Numbered from the stretch's first letter, positions 53,324-61,987 are shown. The stretch is 64,000 nucleotides of DNA from Bradyrhizobium cosmicum (GCF_007290395.2 NZ_CP041656.2:2542001-2606000); one strand, 5' to 3'. A program made the numbers and translations. Notes: generated by a model from the sequence alone, not told the origin.

Positions 53324-53340
53324 TTTACGCGCCGTTAACC
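53324..53340 (+). promoter_or_regulatory. CtrA box before fliX
   Basis: TTTA-CGCGCCG-TTAACC, one mismatch from TTAA-N7-TTAACC. It ends 43 bp before the fliX ATG. In Caulobacter fliX is a CtrA-dependent early flagellar gene, which supports the call. Confidence 0.65.
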
Positions 53341-53383
53341 ATAAGACGGCGAATGTGGCGCATCGATCACCCGGATTGCTGCG

Positions 53384-53797
53384 ATGCGCATCTACGGACC
53401 GAACGGCACAACGCTTGGAACGCCGGCCAGCCAGGCCAAGCGGACGGGCTCCGGCACCTTCGTCCTGCCCGACGCCTCGTCGGCTCAGGAGACGCGGAGC
53501 GCTGCCGCACCGAAGGCCGCCGCCAACATCGATGCGCTGCTCGCACTGCAGGGCATCGAGGAGGATCCGGTCGAGCGCCGCAAGCGCTCGGTCGCCCGCG
53601 GCAGGACCGCGCTCGACGTGCTCGACGATCTCAAGATGGGTCTGCTGTCCGGCAATCTGGACGCGTCGACGGTGATGCGGCTGCGGGATGCCGCGACGAA
53701 TCTGAAATCGTCCTCCGGTGATCCCGGTCTCGATTCCGTGCTGTCCGAGATCGAGCTGCGCGTCGAGGTCGAACTCGCCAAGGCAGGGCAGGCGTAG
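53384..53797 (+). CDS. fliX: Flagellar assembly trans-acting factor FliX
   Basis: A 137-residue protein. The N terminus MRIYGPNGTTLGTPA and the C-terminal helical region (RRKRSVARGRTALDVLDDLK; LDSVLSEIELRVEVELAKAG) match FliX. In Caulobacter FliX links basal body assembly to FlbD activity and so to sigma-54 transcription. Its presence beside sigma-54-type flagellar promoters suggests the same checkpoint operates here. It is divergent from flgI and convergent with an HxlR regulator gene. Confidence 0.93.
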   Translation: MRIYGPNGTTLGTPASQAKRTGSGTFVLPDASSAQETRSAAAPKAAANIDALLALQGIEEDPVERRKRSVARGRTALDVLDDLKMGLLSGNLDASTVMRLRDAATNLKSSSGDPGLDSVLSEIELRVEVELAKAGQA

Positions 53798-53805
53798 CGT
53801 CTGCG

Positions 53806-54177
53806 CTACGCCGCCACATCCTTCAGCTGCGAGTCGTAACGGCGCTGGGCAGCGAGCACGTCTTTCAAATTCTGCTCGGCCCAGTCGCGCAGCGGATCGA
53901 CCGCGGCGGCGAGCGTCACGCCGAGTTGCGTGATCGAATATTCTACCGTCACCGGAACGGTTGCGATGGCGTGACGCTTGATCAATCCGTCGCGCTCGAG
54001 TGATTTGAGAACCTGGCTCAGCATCTTCTGCGAAATGCCTTCAATCGTGCGGCGCAACTGATTGAAGCGCATCGGCTCCTCGCGCAGCAGCAGCAGGATC
54101 AGCACCGCCCATTTGTCGCCGACGCGATCGAGGATCTGGCGTGTGGGGCAGTTCGCTGCATAGACGTCTGGCTTCAT
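53806..54177 (-). CDS. HxlR-family transcriptional regulator (first copy)
   Basis: A 123-residue winged-helix protein: NCPTRQILDRVGDKWAVLIL is the HxlR N-terminal helix with one Cys, and RTIEGISQKMLSQVLKSLER is the recognition region. HxlR proteins often sense electrophiles or redox state through such a Cys. Start MKPDVYAAN at 54177 has a GAGGA ribosome site; an in-frame ATG at 54198 is possible. The divergent neighbour is an NAD(P)-binding reductase gene, its probable target. Confidence 0.85.
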   Translation of the reverse strand: MKPDVYAANCPTRQILDRVGDKWAVLILLLLREEPMRFNQLRRTIEGISQKMLSQVLKSLERDGLIKRHAIATVPVTVEYSITQLGVTLAAAVDPLRDWAEQNLKDVLAAQRRYDSQLKDVAA

Positions 54178-54317
54178 CGTCGGGTCCTCACGATCCATGT
54201 TGGCCGCTTGCCGGTTACTCCTGTGTAAGCAGGTAAGCACAAAGTGCTCTCTTAACACCAGCATCCTTTGCGATATCTAGTCACCATTAGTTACCACAGA
54301 AGCAAAGGAAGCCTTCC

Positions 54318-54929
54318 ATGAAGATCGCAGTCGCCGGCGCCTCCGGCCGGGCCGGGTCGGAAATTACCAAGGAACTGGCCCGTCGTGGCCACACGGTTAC
54401 GGCCATCGCCCGGAACCCCGAGAACATTGCGGCCCTGCCGAATGTCACGCCCACCAAGGGCGACGTGCTCGACCAGGCGGGCCTTGCCAAGCTGTGGGCC
54501 GGACACGACGCGGCCGTGAGTTCCGTGCACTTCCTGGCCAGCGACCCGCTCAGGCTGATCGGCGCGGCAAAGGAATCCAAGGTCGGCCGCTACCTCGTCG
54601 TCGGCGGAGCCGGCAGCCTGGAAGTCGCTCCGGGCGTGAAATTGGTTACAACCCCCGGTTTTCCGGCCGAATACAAGGCGGAAGCGGAAAAAGGCGGGGC
54701 ATTCCTCGACCTGCTGCGGCAGGAGAAGGACCTGAACTGGACCTTCATCTCGCCTTCGGCCCTGTTCATCGAGGGGGAGCGGACCGGTAAGTTCCGGCTC
54801 GGGACCGACCAGCTTCTCGCAGATGCGAGCGGGAAGAGCTGGATCAGCTTCGCCGACTACGCCATCGCGCTCGCCGACGAGATCGAGCGGCCGGCCCATG
54901 CGCGGCAGCGTTTCACGGTCGGTTACTAG
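54318..54929 (+). CDS. NAD(P)-binding atypical SDR/NmrA-like protein
   Basis: A 203-residue Rossmann protein starting KIAVAGASGRAGSEITKELA, with the GxxGxxG dinucleotide motif at once, an IARNPENI segment after strand 2, and LVVGGAGSLEV. It belongs to the YwnB/NmrA-like group, whose members act as small reductases or redox sensors. The substrate is unknown. It is divergent from the HxlR gene (140 bp apart) and is probably regulated by it. The 170-bp gap to dksA contains nothing recognisable. Confidence 0.85.
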   Translation: MKIAVAGASGRAGSEITKELARRGHTVTAIARNPENIAALPNVTPTKGDVLDQAGLAKLWAGHDAAVSSVHFLASDPLRLIGAAKESKVGRYLVVGGAGSLEVAPGVKLVTTPGFPAEYKAEAEKGGAFLDLLRQEKDLNWTFISPSALFIEGERTGKFRLGTDQLLADASGKSWISFADYAIALADEIERPAHARQRFTVGY

Positions 54930-55099
54930 GCTTTTGGCCGCCTCCGGACCCTCCAGGATAAACCTTCCTGTGCAAGGGTTTGGGGGCGGTAACCCAGCGA
55001 TTAAGGAAATATTGTCTGTCACAGGAGGTCGCTATATAAGCCCCGGCTCAACGGACGTCGTTCCGTTCACGAGTCGTTGCTTAAGAAGATAGGCCGCCC

Positions 55100-55510
55100 T
55101 TGGAAAAGTTGAAAAACTACCGACCGACCGAAAAAGAGCCTTTCATGAACGACCGGCAGAAGGAGTACTTCCGTTTGAAGCTCCTCGCCTGGAAGGATGA
55201 GATCCTCAAAGAGTCCAAGCTCACCCTGCAAGCGCTGCAGGAGGAGAACGTCAACCACCCCGATCTCGCCGATCGGGCATCGTCCGAAACCGACCGCGCC
55301 ATCGAACTCCGCGCCCGCGACCGCCAGCGCAAGTTGATCGCCAAGATCGACGCCGCGCTTCAGCGCATCGAGGACAACACCTACGGCTATTGCGAGGATA
55401 CCGGCGAGCCGATCTCTTTGAAGCGGCTCGAAGCCCGGCCCATCGCGACGCTCTCGGTGGAAGCGCAGGAGCGCCACGAGAAACGCGAGAAGGTCTATCG
55501 CGACGAATAG
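55100..55510 (+). CDS. dksA: RNA polymerase-binding transcription factor DksA
   Basis: A 136-residue protein binding the RNA polymerase secondary channel and acting with ppGpp. The coiled coil (ADRASSETDRAIELRARDRQ) carries the tip Asp/Ala signature, and the C-terminal ISLKRLEARPIATLSVEAQE block is clear. Only the first of the four zinc-finger Cys remains (YCEDTGEP; later positions are Ser and Ala). The start is probably TTG 55100 (MEKLKNYRPT), the usual alphaproteobacterial N terminus; ATG 55145 is the fallback. dksA beside fliX and flgH is a recurrent alphaproteobacterial arrangement. Confidence 0.93.
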   Translation: MEKLKNYRPTEKEPFMNDRQKEYFRLKLLAWKDEILKESKLTLQALQEENVNHPDLADRASSETDRAIELRARDRQRKLIAKIDAALQRIEDNTYGYCEDTGEPISLKRLEARPIATLSVEAQERHEKREKVYRDE

Positions 55511-55515
55511 AGTTC

Positions 55516-55544
55516 GAGCCGCAGCGATGCGGCTCTTTGTTTTT
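55516..55544 (+). terminator. Terminator of dksA
   Basis: GAGCCGCA-GCGA-TGCGGCTC followed by TTTGTTTTT: a perfect 8-bp stem six bases after the stop. The remaining gap to 55790 shows no gene. Confidence 0.92.
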
Positions 55545-55790
55545 GGACGAAAGGCGCCGCTTCGCGCTGTGATCAGCATATTGCCTGTCGCTTGCCGCCG
55601 CGCTTCAACGCGCGGCTATGATCGCGAAAAGTGAATCGCGATCAATGGGCTAGACTCGACTCCTCCGAGCTCACGTGAGTTCGGATGAGAAAAAGCCTTC
55701 ACTTCAGGTGCGGGACTTTTTGCGAGTCGCATCAACGGGATCGACCCGGATGCTGAGACACCGATCCAGCAGCATCACACATCGCTGCAA

Positions 55791-56189
55791 TCAGGCCTGC
55801 TGCGACGCCACGAGGCGCGCATCCCCATAAAGCCTGGACCAGCTCAATATTTCCTTAAACGCCGGCAGCAGGCCGTAGGCCGCATCCGTCAGCTCGTACT
55901 CCACCCGCAGCGGTTTCTCCGCGAAGACGGTGCGCGACACCAGGCCATCCTGCTCGAGTTCGCGCAGTTGCGTGGTCAGCATGTGCTGGGTGATGCCGCC
56001 AATCGATCGCCGCAAGGCGCCGAAGCGAACTGCGCCGTTCATCAGCGCGAACAGGATCTCCAGTTTCCACTTGCCGCCGAGCGCGTGGATCGCCCGCTTG
56101 AAGTCGGTGAGTAGGGCGGGGTCGGGGCTGCAATCGCAGTCGCCCTCGCAAATGCTGGTCAGGTTTTCCATACCGGTCTCGAAATCCAT
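55791..56189 (-). CDS. HxlR-family transcriptional regulator (second copy)
   Basis: A 132-residue winged-helix regulator. The N terminus is Cys-rich (ICEGDCDCSPD) before the HxlR helix FKRAIHALGGKWKLEILFAL and the recognition region RSIGGITQHMLTTQLRELEQ. The three clustered Cys residues suggest redox or thiol-reactive sensing. Start 56189 has a GGGGGA ribosome site. It diverges from an epimerase/reductase gene 95 bp away, repeating the arrangement at 53.8-54.9 kb. Confidence 0.87.
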   Translation of the reverse strand: MDFETGMENLTSICEGDCDCSPDPALLTDFKRAIHALGGKWKLEILFALMNGAVRFGALRRSIGGITQHMLTTQLRELEQDGLVSRTVFAEKPLRVEYELTDAAYGLLPAFKEILSWSRLYGDARLVASQQA

Positions 56190-56284
56190 TCTACTTGTCC
56201 CCCGGGAGATAGTGACCAGATGCGGCCTTGAGCAGGGCCGGCGGAACCCATTCGCCTGGCCGCGCAGCGAAGGGGAATTTGGCA

Positions 56285-57313
56285 ATGAGCACCGTTCTGG
56301 TCACCGGCGGGTCCGGCTTCGTCGGCAGCCACGTCGTCCTGCAACTTCTGGCCGCCGGTCACGCGGTGCGGACGACGGTGCGCCGGCCGGACCGGAGGGA
56401 CGACGTGTTGGCGATGCTGCGCGAGGGTGGGGTGACTTCGCCGGAAAGCCTGTCCTTCCTGACCGCCGACCTCACCGGGGACGCGGGCTGGCGCGAGGCG
56501 GTTGCCGGTTGCGACTACGTGCTCCATGTCGCCTCGCCCCTGTCGACCAGCGTTCCCAAGGAGGAGAACGAGATGATCATCCCGGCGCGTGACGGGACGC
56601 TGCGGGTGTTGCGTGCCGCGCGGGATGCCGGCGTCAGGCGGGTCGTCATCACCTCCTCGCTGGGCGCCATCGGCTATGGCCATTCGCCGCGCGAAAAGCC
56701 GTTCGACGAGACCGACTGGACTAATCTCGAAGGCGCCGACGTGCAGCCCTACATCAAGTCCAAGACGCTGGCCGAGCGGGCGGCCTGGGATTTCGTCGCG
56801 CGTGAGGGCGGCGGGCTGGAACTGTCGGTGGTCAATCCCGCTGGCATTTTCGGTTCGGTGCTGGGGCCAGACTTCTCCGGCTCGATCGAGATCGTCAAAT
56901 CGCTGCTCGACGGTGCCATGCCGGCGGTGCCGCGGGTCTATTTCGGCGTGGTCGACGTGCGCGACGTCGCCGATCTGCATCTGCGGGCCATGATTGCGCC
57001 CGAGGCGAAAGGCGAGCGCTTCATCGCGGTGTCCGGCGAGGCGATGTCGATCCTTGACATCGCCAGGGTGCTGCGGCGGGAACTCGGTCCGGCCGCGCGG
57101 CGGGTTCCGCGGCTCCAGGCCCCGGACTGGCTGGTGCGGCTGGCCGCCAACCGGATTCCGCTGCTGCGTGCGGTGGTGCCGATGCTCGGCAAGGTCAGGC
57201 ATTCCACCAGCGCCAAGGCAAGGTCGCTGCTCGGCTGGCAGGCCCGCTCCAATGAAGAGGCGATCCTGGCGACGGCCGAGAGCCTGATCCGGCTCGGTCT
57301 CGTCAAGGCGTGA
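56285..57313 (+). CDS. NAD(P)-dependent epimerase/dihydroflavonol-4-reductase family protein
   Basis: A 342-residue extended short-chain dehydrogenase. It begins TVLVTGGSGFVGSHVVLQLL (TGxxGxxG). HVASPL and the ITSSLGAIGYG strand precede a catalytic YIKSK-like YxxxK motif (PYIKSKTLAERAAW), and NPAGIFGSVLG follows. Such enzymes reduce ketones or aldehydes with NADPH; the substrate is unknown. It is divergent from the second HxlR regulator gene and is its likely target. The hydratase gene begins 78 bp after it on the same strand. Confidence 0.88.
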   Translation: MSTVLVTGGSGFVGSHVVLQLLAAGHAVRTTVRRPDRRDDVLAMLREGGVTSPESLSFLTADLTGDAGWREAVAGCDYVLHVASPLSTSVPKEENEMIIPARDGTLRVLRAARDAGVRRVVITSSLGAIGYGHSPREKPFDETDWTNLEGADVQPYIKSKTLAERAAWDFVAREGGGLELSVVNPAGIFGSVLGPDFSGSIEIVKSLLDGAMPAVPRVYFGVVDVRDVADLHLRAMIAPEAKGERFIAVSGEAMSILDIARVLRRELGPAARRVPRLQAPDWLVRLAANRIPLLRAVVPMLGKVRHSTSAKARSLLGWQARSNEEAILATAESLIRLGLVKA

Positions 57314-57391
57314 GGCCGCCCCGTCCTTGTCACGCCCCGGCGGGAATGCTGAAGTGCCGTCCTCGATTGTGTTGCGTGGGAGGCGGCGCCG

Positions 57392-58171
57392 ATGGACAAT
57401 ATTCTCAAAGCCGCAAAGGCGATCGCGCTGGCGCGGCGCAACCACGCGCCGCTTGCCGCGCTTGAGGTTCCTCCCGCCGACGAGGACGAAGGCTACGAAG
57501 TCCAGCGCGCGCTGCACGATCTGCTGCTGCCGCATGCCGGGCCGCTGGTCGGCTACAAGATCGGCTGCACCAGCCCGGTGATGCAGGAATATATCGGCAT
57601 TCCGCACCCCTGCGGCGGCGGCGTGTTCCAGAAGGGCGTGCACGACAGCGGCGTCAAGCTCGCGGCCGCCGACTATGTCCGCGTCGGCGTCGAATGCGAA
57701 ATCGCGGTGCGGCTGAAGCGCGACCTTGCCGCCGGCGAGGCGCCGTTCACGGCCGAATGGGTCGGCGAAGCCGTCGAGGCCTATCATCCTGCGATCGAGA
57801 TCGTCGACGACCGCTACGTGAAGTGGGAGACGATGGGCGCGCCGACGCTGATCGCCGACGACTTCTTCGCCGCCGGCTGCGTGCTTGGGCCGTCCGTGCC
57901 GCGCTCATCGGTGCCGGACCTCAAGGCGGTCAAGGGCCGCGCCATCGTCAACGGCGAGGAGGTCAGCCACGGCACCGGCGCCGACGTGCTCGGCCATCCC
58001 CACAACGCGCTCGCCTGGCTCGCCAACCATCTCGCCGCCGAGGGCAAGGGCCTGCACGCCGGCCAGCTCGTGTTGACCGGGAGCCTGGTCAAGACGCTGT
58101 GGCTGAAGGCCGGCGACAAGGTGCGGATGGAGCTGGACGGGCTGGGCGTGGTGGAGGCGGAGTTTACGTAA
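57392..58171 (+). CDS. 2-keto-4-pentenoate hydratase / FAH-family enzyme
   Basis: A 259-residue protein of the MhpD/FAH family. Recognisable blocks are VGYKIGCTSPVMQEYIGIP, the metal-site region YVRVGVECEIAVRLKRDL (Glu-x-Glu), FHPAIEIVDDRY-like AYHPAIEIVDDRY, and VLTGSLVKTLWLKAGDKVRM near the end. Members hydrate 2-hydroxy-dienoates in aromatic meta-cleavage pathways or act as decarboxylases; no other such gene is nearby, so the pathway is unclear. It lies downstream of the epimerase gene, possibly in the same transcript. Confidence 0.87.
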   Translation: MDNILKAAKAIALARRNHAPLAALEVPPADEDEGYEVQRALHDLLLPHAGPLVGYKIGCTSPVMQEYIGIPHPCGGGVFQKGVHDSGVKLAAADYVRVGVECEIAVRLKRDLAAGEAPFTAEWVGEAVEAYHPAIEIVDDRYVKWETMGAPTLIADDFFAAGCVLGPSVPRSSVPDLKAVKGRAIVNGEEVSHGTGADVLGHPHNALAWLANHLAAEGKGLHAGQLVLTGSLVKTLWLKAGDKVRMELDGLGVVEAEFT

Positions 58172-58223
58172 ACTCACTCCATCGTCATTGCGAGCGCGGA
58201 GCAACGCCTTCGCCAAAATACAT

Positions 58224-58256
58224 GCGGCCCTCGCCAGGGGAGCTAGCGAGGGCCGC
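58224..58256 (-). terminator. Long inverted repeat downstream of flgH
   Basis: GCGGCCCTCGC...GCGAGGGCCGC is a perfect 11-bp stem with an 11-nt loop, about 60 bp after the flgH stop. On the minus strand it is followed by ATGTATTTT, a weak U-tract. It may terminate the flgF-flgG-flgA-flgH operon. Confidence 0.5.
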
Positions 58257-58315
58257 GTCGTACATCGTCGTTCGCGCCTAGGTTCGCGAACACGATGTGG
58301 GAGCTCGGGAGAGAC

Positions 58316-59080
58316 TTAGAAGGGCAGCAGAACGTCCATGACTTGCTGGCCGTAGCGCGGCTGCTGCACGTCCGTGATCTGGCCGCGGCCGCCGTAGGCG
58401 ATGCGGGCTTGCGCGATCTTGCTGGAATCGATGGTGTTGTCGCTCTGGATGTCTTCGGGCCGGACGATGCCGGCGACCACGAGCTCGCGGATCTCGTAGT
58501 TGACGCGGATCTCCTGCTTACCTTCGACCACGAGGTTGCCGTTCGGCAGCACCTGGGTGACAACCGCGGCGACGTTGGTCTGCAACGCTTCCGTGCGATT
58601 GACCGAACCCTTGCCGTCGGCGGAGGACGTCGAGTCGGTGGTGAGAAGGCGACCGGGCAGGACCTTGAGCGGCTGTGTGACGGTCTGACTGCCGATGAAG
58701 TCGGTAATTCCCGAATCTTCCTTGGCGGTTCGGCTGCGCTGGGTCTCGTTGGAGAGGTTGGCCTTGTCGGTGATGTTCACGGTCACGGTCAGGAGGTCGC
58801 CGATCTGGTGGGCGCGCTGGTCCTTGAAGAAGGCGCGGCTGCCGTTGCGCCACAGCGAGTTCGGATTGTAGGAGGCGACTTCCGGCTTCGGCATCGGCAT
58901 CTGCACCGGCTTGTAGCCGGGCTGCGTCGTCGGATTGTCGATCGCCGACAGTTTCGGCTGCTCGCCGATCTGCGACAGGCGGTCGATCGAGGAGCAGCCG
59001 CTCGCCAGCGCGCAGGTGGCCAGCAGCAGGGCAGAGATCGCTATGCGACGAAGACGGAAAGCCGAACTGAAACTGGACAT
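58316..59080 (-). CDS. flgH: Flagellar L-ring lipoprotein
   Basis: A 254-residue outer-membrane ring protein. The lipoprotein signal ends LLATCALASGCSS, with the acylated Cys near residue 29. The FlgH core follows: NSLWRNGSRAFFKDQRAHQI, GDLLTVTVNITDKANLSNET, NGNLVVEGKQEIRVNYE and the terminal GRGQITDVQQPRYGQQVMD. It forms the outer-membrane bushing of the rod. Last gene of the minus-strand flgF-flgG-flgA-flgH operon, 3 bp after flgA. Confidence 0.96.
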   Translation of the reverse strand: MSSFSSAFRLRRIAISALLLATCALASGCSSIDRLSQIGEQPKLSAIDNPTTQPGYKPVQMPMPKPEVASYNPNSLWRNGSRAFFKDQRAHQIGDLLTVTVNITDKANLSNETQRSRTAKEDSGITDFIGSQTVTQPLKVLPGRLLTTDSTSSADGKGSVNRTEALQTNVAAVVTQVLPNGNLVVEGKQEIRVNYEIRELVVAGIVRPEDIQSDNTIDSSKIAQARIAYGGRGQITDVQQPRYGQQVMDVLLPF

Positions 59081-59083
59081 GAC

Positions 59084-60229
59084 TTACTCTGACTTGGCTG
59101 GAGCTTGCGTGACGCGAACTTGCGGGATCTGGGCCTGTGCGATCTGGGCCGGAGACGCGGGGGCCTGGACCAGGTTCCGGAGCAGGGCAGCAGTGTCGAC
59201 GGGGGCGGGCGCTTCGTCGCGCTTGAGCGAGGAGGTCTGCTCGACCGCAGCCGGCGTCGGCGCGGACTGGCTGGCGCCCTGGACGGTGATCTGGCCGCGG
59301 GCGGTGACGGTCCCGGTCAGCGTGCGCTTGGTCTGCAGATTGAGAACGCTCACGGTGTCGCCCTCGGCGCCGCTCTCGAGCGCCTTGCCGCGGGTGGTGA
59401 GGTAGATCCCGGGAACCTGGTAGATCACGGTGACGCTCTGGTCGCGCGACACGAAGTCGGGCTTGACGATATCGGCGACGCGGATCGGCGTGCCCGCCCG
59501 CATCGGCCGGCGCAGCTGCATGCCGATGACGCGGTCGCGCGAGGCGGCCTCGCCGGCGACCTCGGCCTTAGGCCGGCGCTCCAGCGCAAGGTCGGAGGAT
59601 TTCAGGATGTCGGCGCGGTCGATGTCGCGCGCCAGCACGGCCACTTCCACCGTCTCGATCGCGTTGCCGGTGAAGCGCAGCTTGGTCGGCGTCGGATTGC
59701 TGTCGTTGACGATCTCGAAGGCGACGTCGAAGCGGCCGCTGCGGGCGTCGTAGCGGGTCGCGACCGGCTGCAGCGCGCCGCTGTTGGAAGCGTCCAGCCG
59801 CATGTCGGAGATGCCGCGGTCGAAGGTGACGGTGATGTTGGCGGCGTCCCCAAGTCCGAACCGGCGCTCCAGCGCCGAGGCGACCGCGTTTTCGAGGTCC
59901 TTGTGAACGAGCGTGCGGGCGAGGCGGGTGACCTGGACTTCCTTGATGTCGCCGGTCATCACGCCGATCACCTGTTTTCCGCGCAGCACCGACAGCACCT
60001 GCGCGACCGGCAGTGCGCCGGTGGTGCCGAGATCGGGCGAGCGGTAGACCGGGATCATTGCGGCCGAGCCGGCATTGTCGATGAGATCGCCGACCCGCAC
60101 CACGTCCGAGGTGACGGTGACGCTGGCGCGCAGCGTCGGCGCCGCGATGAAATCGTCGGCGGCCCGCGCCGGTAGCGCCAGCGCGAGGAGGACGGAGATC
60201 GTGGCAAGAGTGGTGCGGATCATCATCAT
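59084..60229 (-). CDS. flgA: Flagellar P-ring assembly chaperone
   Basis: A 381-residue periplasmic protein, much longer than enteric FlgA (about 220), as is common in alphaproteobacteria. The signal peptide is IRTTLATISVLLALALPARA. The C-terminal SAF/FlgA region is recognisable: ARDIDRADILKSSDLALERR, MQLRRPMRAGTPIRVADIVK, VIYQVPGIYLTTRGKALESG and DTVSVLNLQTKRTLTGTV. It helps FlgI polymerise into the P ring. The extra N-terminal 130 residues and the Ala/Pro/Gln-rich tail are unassigned. It starts 4 bp after the flgG stop. Confidence 0.92.
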   Translation of the reverse strand: MMMIRTTLATISVLLALALPARAADDFIAAPTLRASVTVTSDVVRVGDLIDNAGSAAMIPVYRSPDLGTTGALPVAQVLSVLRGKQVIGVMTGDIKEVQVTRLARTLVHKDLENAVASALERRFGLGDAANITVTFDRGISDMRLDASNSGALQPVATRYDARSGRFDVAFEIVNDSNPTPTKLRFTGNAIETVEVAVLARDIDRADILKSSDLALERRPKAEVAGEAASRDRVIGMQLRRPMRAGTPIRVADIVKPDFVSRDQSVTVIYQVPGIYLTTRGKALESGAEGDTVSVLNLQTKRTLTGTVTARGQITVQGASQSAPTPAAVEQTSSLKRDEAPAPVDTAALLRNLVQAPASPAQIAQAQIPQVRVTQAPAKSE

Positions 60230-60233
60230 GACC

Positions 60234-61022
60234 TCAGCGGAACAGCGCCGTGGTTGATTGCATCATCTGGTCGGCGGCGCTGATGACCTTGGCGTTCATC
60301 TCATAGGCGCGCTGCGCGGCGATCAGATCGCTCATCTCCGAAACGACGTCGACATTGGCCTGCTCCAGGCTTCCCTGAGTGACCTTGCCGTAGCCTTCGG
60401 AGTTCGCCGTGCCGTCCTGCGGCGAGCCGGAGGCCGGCGTTTCGGTGAACAGGTTGCTGCCGACCGGCTGCAGGCCGGCCTTGTTGATGAAACGGGTCAC
60501 GCCGATCTGGCCGATGATCGAGGAGGTCGACGAGCCCGGCAGCGTCACCGAGACCTGGCCCTGCTCGCTCACCGCGATGCCAGAGGCGTTGTTCGGGATG
60601 GTGATGGTCGGCTGCACAGGGTTGCCCTGCGCCGTGACGATGCGGCCCTGATTGTCCATCTGGAAGGTGCCGTCGCGGGTGTACTGGTAGGTGCCGTCGG
60701 GCATCAGGATCTTGAAGAAGCCTTCGCCCGAGATCGCGAGATCAAGGTCGTTGCCGGTCTGCGACAGGGTGCCCTGCGTCATGCTGCGCGGCGTGCCGAC
60801 GGTCTTGACGCCGCCGCCGACGTCGACGCCGACGGGCAGGATGGTGCCCTGGTCCGAGGCCTGTGCGCCGACGCGGCGCACGTGTTCGTAGATCAGGTCC
60901 TGGAACGCCGCCGTCTGCTTCTTGAAGCCGGTGGTGCGCAAGTTGGCGATGTTGTTGGAGATGACCTGGACGTTGAGTTCCTGGGCCGCCATTCCGGTCG
61001 CAGCGGTGTGGAGCGCTTGCAT
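60234..61022 (-). CDS. flgG: Flagellar distal rod protein
   Basis: A 262-residue axial protein beginning MQALHTAATGMAAQELNVQV with NNIANLRTTGFKK, the rod/hook signature. The C-terminal EMSDLIAAQRAYEMNAKVIS helix and the central NDLDLAISGEGFFKILMPDG motif are typical of FlgG. It forms the distal rod. It lies 17 bp downstream of flgF in the same operon and has the standard length of 260-262 residues. Confidence 0.96.
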   Translation of the reverse strand: MQALHTAATGMAAQELNVQVISNNIANLRTTGFKKQTAAFQDLIYEHVRRVGAQASDQGTILPVGVDVGGGVKTVGTPRSMTQGTLSQTGNDLDLAISGEGFFKILMPDGTYQYTRDGTFQMDNQGRIVTAQGNPVQPTITIPNNASGIAVSEQGQVSVTLPGSSTSSIIGQIGVTRFINKAGLQPVGSNLFTETPASGSPQDGTANSEGYGKVTQGSLEQANVDVVSEMSDLIAAQRAYEMNAKVISAADQMMQSTTALFR

Positions 61023-61039
61023 GTCAGTAATCCCTTACA

Positions 61040-61801
61040 TCAGGCCGGAACGTCGGCGAGCTTCTCGATCGCCGATTTGTGGAGGTCGCTCTGCTGCTGG
61101 AGCAGATTGGCGATGGCGGTGTAGCTGCGCATGACTTCGACCATGCGGCTCATCTCGCCGACCGAGTTGACGTTCGATTTCTCGATGTAGCCCTGGCGGA
61201 CCACGGACTTGGCGTCGGCCTGGATGACGGCGGAGCCGGCGTCATAGAGGTTGGCGCCGAGCTTGGTCAGCTTGGCCGGATCGTCGAACGAGGCCATGCG
61301 GATCTTGCCGCGGATCGAGTCGGTCCTGGCCGTGCCCTCGAGCACGGTGACGGTGCCGTCGGGGGCGACGTTGATGTCGTGGTCGGTCGGCTGGAAGGTG
61401 ATCGGGCCGCCGGTGCCGAGCACGAGGTTGCCGTCGGAGGTGACGAGCTGGCCGGTGCTGTTGAGCGAGAATTTGCCGTCGCGGGTGTAGCGCTCGCCGC
61501 CGCCGGCCTGCACAGCGAAAAACGCGTTGCCGTCGATCGCCATGTCGAGCGGATTGTTGGTCGGCTCCATCGGCCCCTGGCCGACGTCGCGGAAGGTGCC
61601 GCGGTCCTGCACATAGGAGACCCGGCGGTCGGAGGCGATGAAATTGTCCTCACGCGCGTTCGAATTGAGGAATTCCTCGAACAGCGAATGGTCGGCCTTG
61701 AAGCCGTTGGTGTTGGCGTTGGCAACGTTGTTGGCGATGACATCCATCTGCCGCTCCAACGTCATCTGCCGTGACAAGCCGATCAGAAGCGCGTTCTGCA
61801 T
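61040..61801 (-). CDS. flgF: Flagellar proximal rod protein
   Basis: A 253-residue rod protein. The N terminus is MQNALLIGLSRQMTLERQMD with ANNVANANTNGFK, the centre NPLDMAIDGNAFFAVQAGGG, and the C-terminal EMSRMVEVMRSYTAIANLLQ helix. FlgF is part of the proximal rod. It is the first gene of the minus-strand operon. A sigma-54 type promoter lies about 110 bp upstream, and fliL is divergent 381 bp away. Confidence 0.95.
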   Translation of the reverse strand: MQNALLIGLSRQMTLERQMDVIANNVANANTNGFKADHSLFEEFLNSNAREDNFIASDRRVSYVQDRGTFRDVGQGPMEPTNNPLDMAIDGNAFFAVQAGGGERYTRDGKFSLNSTGQLVTSDGNLVLGTGGPITFQPTDHDINVAPDGTVTVLEGTARTDSIRGKIRMASFDDPAKLTKLGANLYDAGSAVIQADAKSVVRQGYIEKSNVNSVGEMSRMVEVMRSYTAIANLLQQQSDLHKSAIEKLADVPA

Positions 61802-61911
61802 CGGAGATCTCCCCTGAGCGAGCCGCCACCTCGCTCTCCCAAGCGCCTTGGCCGACCCCGTGATCGAGACTGTCAGGTTCTCCCAAACCCTCCGGTCTCA
61901 TCCCTGTCTCA

Positions 61912-61926
61912 GCGAAAGCCGTGCCA
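61912..61926 (-). promoter_or_regulatory. Sigma-54 type promoter of flgF operon
   Basis: On the minus strand, TGGCACGGCTTTCGC has GG and GC 10 bp apart, with the same TCGC at -12 and the same upstream GTTGGCAC context as the flgI promoter. It lies about 110 bp before the flgF ATG. Confidence 0.6.
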
Positions 61927-61987
61927 ACGTGGGAAGTTTTGAAATTTCAATGGTTTGTTGATTTTTCGAGGGCGCGGGAAGGCGGCA

